From Bacteroidota bacterium (GTDB taxonomy: Bacteria > Bacteroidota > Bacteroidia > NORP154): DNA of 20,974 bases. Location of the stretch: positions 1 through 20,974 of the forward strand of contig NVRZ01000002.1 in NCBI GenBank assembly GCA_002401055.1. Direction: 5' to 3'. The notes beneath the pieces were generated by a model. That model did not search any database and was not told where the DNA came from. It saw only the letters and a list, made by a program, of their open reading frames with translations. Shown here one piece after another: positions 1 through 7,873 of this stretch. The position numbers and the translations under genes were made by a program. Within the stretch, counting starts at the first letter, position 1; each line of letters opens with the position of its first letter.

Positions 1-2
1 CA

Positions 3-1268
3 TTGTCCATGAGTATGGCCCAAAGTGAATTCGGAACATCGATAAGTATGCCCGCCGAGCCGTTAATGTTTGTGGTAATGATCGTGTTTCTATTGCGAAA
101 CTTATATCAAGACACAACTGATAAAAGAGTATACCGCCACCCCTTGGCTATTCTGATCATTATAAATCTTGTCTGGCTCCTGATTAGCTCTATTACAAGC
201 GAATTGCCAATGGTGTCTTTCAAATTTCTTTTGGCCCGCCTATGGTTTGTTGTTCCATTTTACTTCTTGGCGGTTCAAATATTTAAAAACTCCGATAGGA
301 TCAAACCATTTTTATGGGCTTACATTATTCCGTTAACAGCTGTAATCTTTTACTCAATTATTAATTTGTGGGTGGCTGGTTTCGACGAGCAAATATCGCA
401 AGATGTTATGTTTCCCTTTTTTCCCAGCCATACATCTTACGGCGCAATAATCGCCATGTTTATCCCATTTCTATTGTTTACGGCACTAAATAGGATAGAC
501 GTTAAGCGCCAAAGATTCATCGGGTCATCGCTTTTTATCGTATTTGCTGTGGCCATTCTTTTCTCATATAGCCGGGCGGTGTGGGTTAGCTTACCTGTTG
601 CTCTTGTTGCCTATTTCGCCTTCAGGCTAAAAATACGTTTTCGCACCATTTTGATTTCTATTGTCACCCTCGCATCATTTTTATTGGCGTATCAAGGTGA
701 TATTATGATGCAGCTTGAGCGCAACAAACAAGATTCTTCGGAGGAGTTTACTGAGAACTTTCAATCGATTTCCAATATCAGTACTGACGACTCAAATACT
801 GAACGACTCAATCGATGGAGCTCGGCCATTTCAATGTTTGAAGAACGACCCGTCTTTGGTTGGGGCCCCGGGACCTATCAATTTCTTTACGCACCATTTC
901 AGAAGGCCCAGAACCTTACTCTAATCAGCACCAATGCTGGAGATAGAGGCAATGCTCACAGCGAGTATATAGGACCACTTGCCGAGGCTGGCGTTATTGG
1001 GTCCTTGAGCTTCATAGCAATTGTCTTGTGCTCGTTATTTGTGGGTTTGCGCGTGATCTACAGGGGAAACAGAAAGGCCAGGTGGCTCGCCACGGTTGTT
1101 CTGCTAGGCTTGATAACTTATTATGTACACGCCTTTCTGAACAACTATCTCGACACCGATAAGCTCTCAGTTCCTTTTTGGAGTTTTCTAGCCGTGCTCA
1201 CGGCGCTGGACTTGTATGAAACGGGCAATGAAGAAGAGGTGAGCCTAAAAGAACTTGCAGCTAAATAG
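3..1268 (+). CDS. O-antigen ligase/polymerase family membrane protein (5'-partial)
   Basis: Polytopic inner-membrane protein; the family joins or polymerises lipid-linked glycans on the periplasmic side (O-antigen ligase WaaL / Wzy-like). The frame is open to the left edge and the first in-window start would be a TTG, so the real N-terminus, probably several dozen residues with more membrane segments, lies outside the window. Visible are many hydrophobic segments, a YSRAVW motif around residue 187, a long periplasmic-type hydrophilic loop at about 235-320, a GWGPGTY motif, and the AHSEYIGPLAEAGVIG motif near residue 317, which matches the conserved H-x-x-Y...E-x-G of the Wzy_C family. Two further membrane segments follow. 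The acceptor and glycan cannot be told from sequence. Its last 24 bases overlap the end of the convergent phosphatase gene. Confidence 0.8.
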   Translation: MSMSMAQSEFGTSISMPAEPLMFVVMIVFLLRNLYQDTTDKRVYRHPLAILIIINLVWLLISSITSELPMVSFKFLLARLWFVVPFYFLAVQIFKNSDRIKPFLWAYIIPLTAVIFYSIINLWVAGFDEQISQDVMFPFFPSHTSYGAIIAMFIPFLLFTALNRIDVKRQRFIGSSLFIVFAVAILFSYSRAVWVSLPVALVAYFAFRLKIRFRTILISIVTLASFLLAYQGDIMMQLERNKQDSSEEFTENFQSISNISTDDSNTERLNRWSSAISMFEERPVFGWGPGTYQFLYAPFQKAQNLTLISTNAGDRGNAHSEYIGPLAEAGVIGSLSFIAIVLCSLFVGLRVIYRGNRKARWLATVVLLGLITYYVHAFLNNYLDTDKLSVPFWSFLAVLTALDLYETGNEEEVSLKELAAK

Positions 1269-2489
1269 AGCAATGTCATCAATGTATGGGCCACCTGCTT
1301 TGTGCTCGATTAAACGGTCCTTAATCGTATCATTTAAAACGTCCACAGTCGATGCAGACTGTTCCTGCATAATTATCTTAAGCGCTTCTAGACCAAACTC
1401 CTGACCCGCTGGGTTTTCCAATTCCACAACACCGTCTGTGTAGCACAGCAGAGTAGAGTTATCACTGACATTGATAATGCCCTCATCAACCTTAGGTAGC
1501 TCTTCGAACATTCCAAGTCCTGTACAACCCGTTTTAAGCAACTGAAAACTCTCCCGCCCATTTTTGTCACCATCCCCTTCCGAAAATAACAAGGGCGGAT
1601 TATGACCGGCATTTATATAGTTCAATACCCTTGTATTAACGTTGTATTTCGCAATAAAGAGTGTAATAAATTTCTCTCCTTTGGCGCTTTGCATTACCTT
1701 GGAGTTCAGCCTCTGCACTAGGTAGAACAGAGGTATCTTTCGGATTAGTGTTCTCAGATAAGCCTGGAAATTTGACATCAAGAAAGCAGCAGGTATGCCC
1801 TTTCCGGATACATCCGCTAGGCAGAAGACGACCTCGTGTTCGTTAAGCCGTATATAATCATAATAATCACCTCCAACTTGCTGATGAGGCTGGTAGAAGG
1901 CTGCAACATGTATCTTGTCGTTGCTGGGAAGCTCCTTAGGGAAAAGAAGGGATTGCATCTCCGAAGCCAGTTGAAGTTCCTTCTTCATGCCCTCCTGCTG
2001 AATCCGCTCTTTTGCAAGTATCTTGTTCTCTATAGCAACAACGATAATGTTGGTCAGCGTTTGTATAAAGGGACGATGCTTGATCGTTGGGCTAATCTCT
2101 ATTCTCTCTTCGTCAATATCTCCAATTAATAAATACGCAAGTGGTTTCTGTTTATGAAACACTGGAATGATAACATCAAAATGCTCGAATTGCCTTTCGG
2201 CGGTAATATTTAAATAGGTAATCTCAGCTATGTCAACCAAATCGCGGTCAGCATCGAGCTCAAAATCTTCATCGGAAATACCATATTTGATTGCACAATT
2301 CCACTCATTCTCCTTGATGAATAGTGCGAGTTTACCTATTTCCAGTTTATTCTTAAGTACATCCTCGAAAATCTCGAATAATTCCTCACGCGATGAATTC
2401 TCATTAATCGCAGTTGTAATCTTTAAGAGGACATCTAGCTTAAAGTCCTTTAACTTAGCTGAAGAAGCTATCATGCTGCTTGGAGACAT
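1245..2489 (-). CDS. PP2C-type (SpoIIE/RsbU-like) serine/threonine phosphatase with N-terminal GAF-like sensor region
   Basis: 414-residue cytosolic phosphatase of the SpoIIE family. Relatives dephosphorylate anti-sigma-factor antagonists or similar switch proteins. Residues 15-155 form a GAF-like sensory region, about 155-180 a probable coiled linker (RIQQEGMKKELQLASEMQ), and 195-412 the catalytic PP2C domain. Metal-binding acidic residues are present: D208 in VGGDYYDY, D226 in ADVSGKG, D352 in YTDG and D404/D405 near the C-terminus, together with the INAGHNPP motif, so the enzyme looks active. No partner STAS or kinase gene is adjacent, so its target is unknown. Start is the ATG at 2489, with a TATCTTTG -7 box 20 bases upstream. 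The 3' end overlaps the convergent O-antigen ligase gene by 24 bp. Confidence 0.9.
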   Translation of the reverse strand: MSPSSMIASSAKLKDFKLDVLLKITTAINENSSREELFEIFEDVLKNKLEIGKLALFIKENEWNCAIKYGISDEDFELDADRDLVDIAEITYLNITAERQFEHFDVIIPVFHKQKPLAYLLIGDIDEERIEISPTIKHRPFIQTLTNIIVVAIENKILAKERIQQEGMKKELQLASEMQSLLFPKELPSNDKIHVAAFYQPHQQVGGDYYDYIRLNEHEVVFCLADVSGKGIPAAFLMSNFQAYLRTLIRKIPLFYLVQRLNSKVMQSAKGEKFITLFIAKYNVNTRVLNYINAGHNPPLLFSEGDGDKNGRESFQLLKTGCTGLGMFEELPKVDEGIINVSDNSTLLCYTDGVVELENPAGQEFGLEALKIIMQEQSASTVDVLNDTIKDRLIEHKAGGPYIDDIALFSCKFF

Positions 2490-2508
2490 AAGGTCGTCTG
2501 GTTTAATT

Positions 2509-2516
2509 CAAAGATA
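2509..2516 (-). promoter_or_regulatory. Bacteroidota -7 promoter box for the SpoIIE phosphatase gene
   Basis: On the minus strand the bases read TATCTTTG, a full match to the Bacteroidota TAnnTTTG -7 element, about 20 bases upstream of the ATG at 2489. No convincing -33 TTG was found, so this rests on one box and its position. Confidence 0.45.
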
Positions 2517-2652
2517 AGCAATAATGGTAATATTGTAACCATGATATCTGCGCGGCATATGTATTTGGGTTCCTTTTGCAGGGCAACTTATGAGCTTGCA
2601 TCTCGTCGGTATAGTAGAACTAATCTGGTTGAGCAACCCTAAATCACAGTTT

Positions 2653-4593
2653 ATGAAGTATTCTAAGCACATACTGCTGGTATTATCATTCTTGCTAAAT
2701 GTGCAGCTTGCAAATTCTATTGTATTCACATCTACTACGGGAGGTGACTGGAATCTTGGCACCACTTGGGACAAAACGGGCTGTGGAGCGGGTTGCACCG
2801 AAGGTGTTGACTTTCCCGGTGCGGGTGATGATGTCGTAGTCAAAAACGGAATTTCCGTCACGATCAAAATAGGCAGCGCCAAATGCCGAGATATACAATT
2901 AGGTTCCAACTCTGCTCCCAATCAAGGCAACGGTACCATACGATTTAATGCAGATTCCAAGTTAACAGCTACAGGGGACCTCACTTTTGGCGACACTCCA
3001 AGAAATGGGTCGCTAGACATGGCAGCAGGTGGCGAGTTTACTTGTGCAACATGGAGCGGAACAAAAGGCTCCTTTACCTACGGAATTGGGCAAGTTGAGT
3101 TTACTGGTACTTTTTCGTTTCAGAACAATCCCATCTATGACGAATACTACGATTTAAAGATAAATGGAGGCACGGTTTCAATGGCGAGGGCAACGATTGT
3201 TAATCGAAACCTAACGCTTGAATCTGGTACTTTTGACTGCTCCAACAAACCCCTAACCGTTAGAGGAAACTGGAACAATACTGGCGGCTCCTTTACAGAG
3301 GGTGCGGCTGGCAATTCAAAGGTAATATTTGATGGAGGGAATTCGCAAATTCTTTCTGCAGTTTCAGGAGAATCATTTTTTAATGTTATTCTGAACAAAT
3401 CGGCCAATGAGCTAACATTAAACGACGACATGGAGCTTGCAGGTACGCTAACGATGACGGCAGGCAACGTAAATATCAATGGAAGCACCATGGAAATTGG
3501 AGTCGATGTTAGCACTCCTGGTGCATTGTCGTTTACATCAGGTATATTACATGGCGGTACCCTAAAGCGTTGGTATGCTGCTGGTTCGATTTCAGGTGAT
3601 TTGGGGTTATTTCCCATAGGAATTACTTCTGCGTACAGGCCTGTTCAAATAACCACAACAACAGACCTTACAACTGGAGGTTCAATTTCTGCCACGCATA
3701 CAGATGCCTTGGCCGCAACAGATGTTAGCATCAACGATGGTGGCGTTATTATTGAAAGAACCCATGACATGTTTTCGGCGCTCGCATTGGCCGATGGTAT
3801 TGCAGGAGGTACTTTTGACGTAGATGTAACGCACTCAGATTTGAGCAGCACCGGGGTAATTACCGACATTAGGGTTACCAAAGACGGTGGCGTGGTTGGA
3901 ACGCATGCAGCCGCTACGGGTACGGTAGACAATCCTACAGCAAAACGAACGATTGTGGCACTGGCTGATTTAGGAGGATCTTGGAAAACCGGCACAACAG
4001 ACAAGACAAATTCGCCCCTCCCTGTGGTGCTAATCAGCTTCACAGCTGAGCTTGTTGATAACACGCAAGTGTCGTTGGTATGGATAACTGCTTCAGAAAT
4101 CAACAATGATTACTTCACTATTGAAAGAAGCACAAATGGCTTGACATTTGAGGAAATATCTCAGGTTAGAGGTTCAGGAGATAGCAGTTCAGAGACGGAA
4201 TATGAGGTAATTGACGACTCACCAATTGAAGGAATCTCTTACTATCGATTAAAACAAACTGATTTTGATGGAACTGAGGAGATCTTCAAAATTGTCGCGA
4301 TAAATTTTGAAAAGAATTCAGATGGAAGCTGTGTTCTTCGCGTATTTCCCAATCCTTGTATTGGCCAATGCACAATCGACTTGACTGGATGTGAGCACAA
4401 TGAAAACGCTGAAATTAAAGTGGAGATGATTGACGCCCTAGGGAATCTCGTGTATTCAAAGATTCCGTACAGGAACTTCGACGGTTCCTTTCAATTTTCA
4501 ATAGATACAGGAAACAATCTTAAACCAGGGGTTTACATTGTTCGGGGGACTTCTCAAACCGAATCTTATTCCGAAAAGATCATTGTAAAATAA
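2653..4593 (+). CDS. T9SS-secreted surface protein with type-A sorting domain
   Basis: 646-residue exported protein. The frame opens at 2590, but the ATG at 2653 is preferred because it begins directly with a signal peptide (MKYSKHILLVLSFLLNVQLANS, cleavage near residue 22). Mature residues about 25-80 resemble a G8/beta-rich start (GDWNLGTTWD, PGAGDDVVV). A repetitive Gly/Thr/Ser-rich beta-solenoid-like middle follows to about 440. Then comes an Fn3-like module starting LPVVLISFTAELVDNTQVSLVW and containing the ERSTNGLTFEEI and SYYRLKQTDFDGT motifs common in Bacteroidota exoproteins. The last ~75 residues (VFPNPCIGQC ... YSEKIIVK) are a T9SS type-A C-terminal domain, so the protein should cross the outer membrane by T9SS and be anchored or released at the surface. 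PorX, a regulator of that system, lies 8 kb away. Ligand or enzyme activity is unknown. Confidence 0.85.
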   Translation: MKYSKHILLVLSFLLNVQLANSIVFTSTTGGDWNLGTTWDKTGCGAGCTEGVDFPGAGDDVVVKNGISVTIKIGSAKCRDIQLGSNSAPNQGNGTIRFNADSKLTATGDLTFGDTPRNGSLDMAAGGEFTCATWSGTKGSFTYGIGQVEFTGTFSFQNNPIYDEYYDLKINGGTVSMARATIVNRNLTLESGTFDCSNKPLTVRGNWNNTGGSFTEGAAGNSKVIFDGGNSQILSAVSGESFFNVILNKSANELTLNDDMELAGTLTMTAGNVNINGSTMEIGVDVSTPGALSFTSGILHGGTLKRWYAAGSISGDLGLFPIGITSAYRPVQITTTTDLTTGGSISATHTDALAATDVSINDGGVIIERTHDMFSALALADGIAGGTFDVDVTHSDLSSTGVITDIRVTKDGGVVGTHAAATGTVDNPTAKRTIVALADLGGSWKTGTTDKTNSPLPVVLISFTAELVDNTQVSLVWITASEINNDYFTIERSTNGLTFEEISQVRGSGDSSSETEYEVIDDSPIEGISYYRLKQTDFDGTEEIFKIVAINFEKNSDGSCVLRVFPNPCIGQCTIDLTGCEHNENAEIKVEMIDALGNLVYSKIPYRNFDGSFQFSIDTGNNLKPGVYIVRGTSQTESYSEKIIVK

Positions 4594-4627
4594 TTAATAG
4601 TTTTAGCTAGATTAATTGTTCACTTCT

Positions 4628-5485
4628 ATGGTCTCTCCACGACAAATCGCATCGATAATATTGGTTATACACTTCACCTTGTCCGCATGCACAGTCGATG
4701 AACCGACGGAAATCGTTGATGACTTCAGAACAATAAACATCGCAGACTCCCTTGGCCTCAATAGTGGCGATGCCAAAATCTTCCTTCTTCCCGCTCCTCT
4801 GCAGATTGTCTCTGCTTTACACATTCAAAGCATTCCGTATCAACCCGAATTAATACGTAATGTTCCGAAAGACTTAACAGGCAACAAGGAATACCGAATT
4901 GCACTAAATCTAGGCATCAACACCATTGACCTTGGCTATTCAACAGTGTATGGAGACTATCAAATGGCTATAAATTACGCGACCAATGTAAAGGAGTTAA
5001 TGGAAATATTGGGTATTCGAAGCGCCCTCAAATCGCCGTTAATCAAAAGATTTGAGGAAAACGCGAGCAATGTGGACTCGCTCTCCAGCATAATATTGGA
5101 AGCATATAGTGCCTCACATGAGTACTTTCAATTGAATGAGAGAGAAGGGGTTGGATTGCTCATTCTGACGGGGTGTTTCATTGAAGGTCTCTACCTGGCT
5201 ACCGGAGTTAATCAGGCAGTGGAGAACCGACAAGTACACGGGCTAATAGCACTTCACAAAGAGTATTCGGCCAACATTCTGCTGCTTCTTAGTTTTTACC
5301 GAAATAACGCTGATGTAGCAAACCTACTTGACAAATTAGAGGCGCTTGTCATCGAACTCGAAGATATCAATTATGATTATAACTCATCTTCAGGCAAAGC
5401 TGTTCTGGATAAGCCCATTTCCACGGGCAGGCTGTTAAAAATAAAAGCCACAATTCTAGACATTCGCCGCTCGGTAAGAATTTAG
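4628..5485 (+). CDS. Uncharacterised lipoprotein
   Basis: About 285 residues, function not recognised. A TTG at 4616 would extend it by four residues, but the ATG at 4628 gives a standard signal: a short basic start, a hydrophobic core and the lipobox LSAC with Cys21 as the probable acylated residue. No Asp follows the Cys, but Bacteroidota surface or periplasmic destination cannot be decided. The rest is predicted mostly helical, with the stretch YRIALNLGINTIDLGYSTVY that recalls an NLG-containing family of Bacteroidota lipoproteins (recollection, not a search). It starts 34 bp after the T9SS cargo gene and could be co-transcribed with it. Its stop overlaps the end of the convergent lpxD-like gene by 4 bp (5482-5485). 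Confidence 0.65.
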   Translation: MVSPRQIASIILVIHFTLSACTVDEPTEIVDDFRTINIADSLGLNSGDAKIFLLPAPLQIVSALHIQSIPYQPELIRNVPKDLTGNKEYRIALNLGINTIDLGYSTVYGDYQMAINYATNVKELMEILGIRSALKSPLIKRFEENASNVDSLSSIILEAYSASHEYFQLNEREGVGLLILTGCFIEGLYLATGVNQAVENRQVHGLIALHKEYSANILLLLSFYRNNADVANLLDKLEALVIELEDINYDYNSSSGKAVLDKPISTGRLLKIKATILDIRRSVRI

Positions 5486-6411
5486 CCCTGCTTATTAAAC
5501 AATTCTGGAAGTTTTTTAAGGTATACCATTTCCTTCATCTTCTCTCTTCTCTCAACTGCTGGTGAACCAAAGTAGACTTTCCCACCGCCCAAAGAAGACA
5601 TCAAGCCAGATTGTGCCAAAACCACTGCACCTTCCCCTATCTCTATGTCGCTAGGAACTCCGACCTGGCCCCACAGTGTTACATTATCTCGTATTACCAC
5701 CGCGCCAGCAATTCCAACTTGGGCTGCGATTAGGCAATGCCTTCCTATTTCGGTATCATGTCCTATTTGAACCAGGTTATCAATCTTAGTACCCTCGCCT
5801 ATTGTAGTATCTCCAGAAACCCCTCTATCAATAGCCGTTGACGCTCCTATTTCAACATTGTCCCCTATCACCACCGAACCTCCAGATTGCAGCTTCCTGT
5901 AGCCCGCCTCTCTTTTTTGATAGTAAAAAGCGTCTGCGCCGATAACTGCGCCAGCGTGTATCACAACGTTATTACCTATTCTGCATTCACTATACACGAC
6001 AACATTGGGATGAATAATGCAATTGTCTCCAATTTTTACGTTGTCGCCCAGAAAAACAGAAGGCTGTATAATCGTTCCCTCTCCAATACTTGCGCTTTCG
6101 CTCAAGCCCTGTGCCGATGGAACAAAGGGATTGAATTTATTGGTTAGTCGGTTAAAGTCTTGAAAGGGATCTTCTGATATCAGCAAGGATTTGCCTTCCG
6201 GCGCCTCAACCTCCTTGTTTATTAGAATCGTCGTGGCGCTAGATTCAAGCGCCTTCGTGTAGTATTTCGGGTGATCAACAAAGACCAGGTCCCCTTTCTC
6301 CACTTTATGAATTTCGTTAATGCCAAGCACGAGCTGATCAGGATCTCCAACGTATTTTGCATCGATAATCTCTGCGATTTCACTAATCTTCAATGCTGGG
6401 TTTAGCTTCAT
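5482..6411 (-). CDS. lpxD: LpxD-like UDP-3-O-acylglucosamine N-acyltransferase
   Basis: 309 residues. LpxD transfers a 3-hydroxyacyl chain from ACP to the 2-amino group of UDP-3-O-acylglucosamine, the third step of lipid A synthesis. Residues 1-100 match the LpxD N-terminal uridine-binding domain (LKISEIAEIIDAKYVGDP; GDLVFVDHPKY). Residues 104-275 are left-handed beta-helix hexapeptide repeats (IGEGTII, IGDNCII, IGNNVVI and so on). His218 in DNLVQIGHDTEIG aligns with the catalytic His of the family. The C-terminal helical tail is short, as in the ~305-residue paralogue that many Bacteroidota carry downstream of efp beside the ~340-residue canonical LpxD. Here it is the only lpxD in the window, so it may serve as the main enzyme. 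An ATG start with a separate -7 box suggests its own promoter. Confidence 0.85.
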   Translation of the reverse strand: MKLNPALKISEIAEIIDAKYVGDPDQLVLGINEIHKVEKGDLVFVDHPKYYTKALESSATTILINKEVEAPEGKSLLISEDPFQDFNRLTNKFNPFVPSAQGLSESASIGEGTIIQPSVFLGDNVKIGDNCIIHPNVVVYSECRIGNNVVIHAGAVIGADAFYYQKREAGYRKLQSGGSVVIGDNVEIGASTAIDRGVSGDTTIGEGTKIDNLVQIGHDTEIGRHCLIAAQVGIAGAVVIRDNVTLWGQVGVPSDIEIGEGAVVLAQSGLMSSLGGGKVYFGSPAVERREKMKEMVYLKKLPELFNKQG

Positions 6412-6460
6412 TATCTAAAATGTTTGCTGGAAATTTGGCGCCACCTATAACCTATCAAAA

Positions 6461-6468
6461 CAAATGTA
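6461..6468 (-). promoter_or_regulatory. -7 promoter box for the lpxD-like gene
   Basis: Minus-strand TACATTTG fits TAnnTTTG and lies in the 68-bp gap between the redox membrane gene and lpxD, about 50 bases before the ATG at 6411. No -33 element was recognised. Confidence 0.4.
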
Positions 6469-6479
6469 GCACAATTTTA

Positions 6480-7430
6480 TCACCTTAAGTAGCGACCCTT
6501 CAAGTCCGAGAATTTCTCCATTTCCAGATTGGAAAGCATTTCTCCGGTCCATTTTTTATACACTATCCCGTCATTTATATAGAGCACGGTTGGGAAAATG
6601 CCTTTGGTCATTTCAAAAATCTGTCGGTCCTTAAAAATGATATATGGTAAGTCTGATTTACTAGCTTTGATAAACTCCTCCACCTCCTTCTGGTCTGATT
6701 TAAAAACAAAAAACACTTCCGGCATATCGTATTGCTTACTCACAATAGCTAATTTGTGGGCCGCGTCTTTGCAATGTGAACATTCAACGAGGAAGAAGGC
6801 CAGGATTTTTTCTCCCTTTTCTAACTGTATCCCCGCATTGGCATCCATGGGTTGCGGCATGCTTGACAAGTCAATGTGATAGGGTTTTTGCGTATTGCTT
6901 CCTTCTTCGTGCGCATTCAACTGGATTGGGTTCAATATTAAAGGCGTCGCAATTGTTGCTAGCGCAATTGGTGTCATCCACCTCCAAGAGGGCCGGAGCT
7001 CCGAGCCCTTTGATCTTAGAAACATTATGGCAAGGAGCAGCGTGCCATTTTTAAGAAGAGACTCTACCGGGGTTAGTTGCATGTAGGCGCCCAAACAACC
7101 ACAGTCGGCTTCGTTTCCTTCCACAAATAATAGATAGACTATATAAATAGAAAATCCTATTAGGAGAAACAATGTAGCGGGAAAAGTGAACTTCTGATAA
7201 TGTATGTTGGCCAGAATAAGAATTCCAAGAAACAATTCGACGGAAATGATTATTCTGGATATAAAATGAGCGGACCTCCATGAGAACAGCCCGACGTCAA
7301 TCAGGGTTAATTCAAATGGTTCAATGGGGTACAGCTTTAATAAGGCCGACGCAAGGAATACACCACCTACAAGAACTCTTAGAAACCAAACAATTGCCCG
7401 CGGCCAGCGCCATTTCATTTGGAAAGCCAT
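6480..7430 (-). CDS. DoxX/MauE-type membrane protein fused to a thioredoxin-like domain
   Basis: About 316 residues from the ATG at 7430 (7418 is also possible). The frame extends to an ATG at 7463, but that codon lies inside the terminator hairpin of the upstream gene, so it is unlikely to be used. The N-terminal half has four membrane helices of the DoxX/MauE kind (VWFLRVLVGGVFLASALLKL and on) with a paired-cysteine CGC motif at residues 110-112. A fifth hydrophobic segment (IALATIATPLILNPI) leads to a periplasmic domain with a thioredoxin-fold CSHC active-site motif at 217-220 and a cis-Pro-type FPT near 280. This is known in Bacteroidota as a fused redox module. The likely role is disulfide or thiol transfer across the inner membrane, with the membrane CGC relaying electrons to the CxxC domain; substrate unknown. 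Confidence 0.75.
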   Translation of the reverse strand: MAFQMKWRWPRAIVWFLRVLVGGVFLASALLKLYPIEPFELTLIDVGLFSWRSAHFISRIIISVELFLGILILANIHYQKFTFPATLFLLIGFSIYIVYLLFVEGNEADCGCLGAYMQLTPVESLLKNGTLLLAIMFLRSKGSELRPSWRWMTPIALATIATPLILNPIQLNAHEEGSNTQKPYHIDLSSMPQPMDANAGIQLEKGEKILAFFLVECSHCKDAAHKLAIVSKQYDMPEVFFVFKSDQKEVEEFIKASKSDLPYIIFKDRQIFEMTKGIFPTVLYINDGIVYKKWTGEMLSNLEMEKFSDLKGRYLR

Positions 7431-7445
7431 TAAAATTAAGTCATG

Positions 7446-7480
7446 AAAAAACCACCTCCACATATTGCTATGCGAGGTGG
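7446..7480 (-). terminator. Intrinsic terminator after the small lipoprotein gene
   Basis: On the minus strand CCACCTC (7480-7474) pairs with GAGGTGG (7458-7452), with an extra CAT/ATG inner pairing across the loop, and six T residues follow at 7451-7446. It begins about 30 bases after the stop of the 63-residue lipoprotein gene and ends 16 bases before the preferred start of the redox membrane gene. It therefore separates two transcription units and argues against the upstream ATG at 7463. Confidence 0.85.
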
Positions 7481-7511
7481 CTCGTTTTAAAATAACTACC
7501 GTTATCTCAGC

Positions 7512-7703
7512 TTAGATACTGCAAGTACCTCCATAAATTTCATATGAAGAACAGTTAGTTTCTGCGGTGCTCTTAGATGATTTAGGCAACGTATAACTAG
7601 TAGTGCTTGATCCGTCAGTACACGTGCAAGTGTATTCTTTCTTACAAGCTACAAATGAACAAGCGAAAGTTACTATCGCGAATATTGCTAGTCCTTTTTT
7701 CAT
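7512..7703 (-). CDS. Small cysteine-rich lipoprotein
   Basis: 63 residues. A lipoprotein signal (MKKGLAIFAIVTFACSFVAC) ends in the lipobox FVAC with Cys20 as acylation site. The mature part is only 43 residues, KKEYTCTCTDGSSTTSY... with four further cysteines (C26, C28, C51, C61) and a Ser/Thr-rich middle. This fits a tiny beta-hairpin held by two disulfides, a type of short orphan lipoprotein frequent in Bacteroidota (recalled, not searched). Function unknown. A disulfide-related membrane protein follows downstream, but a strong terminator lies between them, so a functional link is only a guess. The leader has a tandem CCAAAA repeat directly before the ATG. Confidence 0.75.
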   Translation of the reverse strand: MKKGLAIFAIVTFACSFVACKKEYTCTCTDGSSTTSYTLPKSSKSTAETNCSSYEIYGGTCSI

Positions 7704-7710
7704 TTTGATT

Positions 7711-7730
7711 TGGTTTTGGTTTTGGTTTTG
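7711..7730 (-). repeat. Tandem CCAAAA repeat in the leader of the small lipoprotein gene
   Basis: Minus-strand sequence is three consecutive CCAAAA-type units ending 7 bases before the ATG at 7703. It may be a simple-sequence tract that can vary in length, or an A-rich translation enhancer. Only the repetition itself is seen. Confidence 0.6.
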
Positions 7731-7749
7731 TTCCTGCTTAAGTCAGGAA
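7731..7749. repeat. Small inverted repeat between efp and the small lipoprotein gene
   Basis: TTCCTG (7731-7736) and CAGGAA (7744-7749) form perfect 6-bp arms around a 7-base loop. It is followed on the minus strand by A-rich rather than T-rich sequence, so it is not a typical terminator. It could be part of the lipoprotein mRNA leader. Confidence 0.4.
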
Positions 7750-7873
7750 TTATGTTGATTATTTTGATTTGCTACCTCAATTAACGACTTTTTTCGCTTT
7801 AATGCAACTAGCGCCCTCTTTGTGAGCAGCGAAAGGACACTCTGTTTCAAGTATATTAGGCTACCCGTTAGCG

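Noticed and set aside
2590..2652. Upstream ATG of the T9SS cargo gene
   Set aside because: It would bury the signal peptide behind 21 residues. The ATG at 2653 begins a normal signal sequence.
3147..4106. Long antisense open frames within the T9SS cargo gene
   Set aside because: These are by-products of the Thr/Val/Ala-rich codon use on the coding strand and show no protein-family features.
6436..6443. Palindrome TGGCGCCA before the lpxD-like gene
   Set aside because: An 8-bp palindrome is expected by chance in a window of this size, and nothing else marks it as a site.
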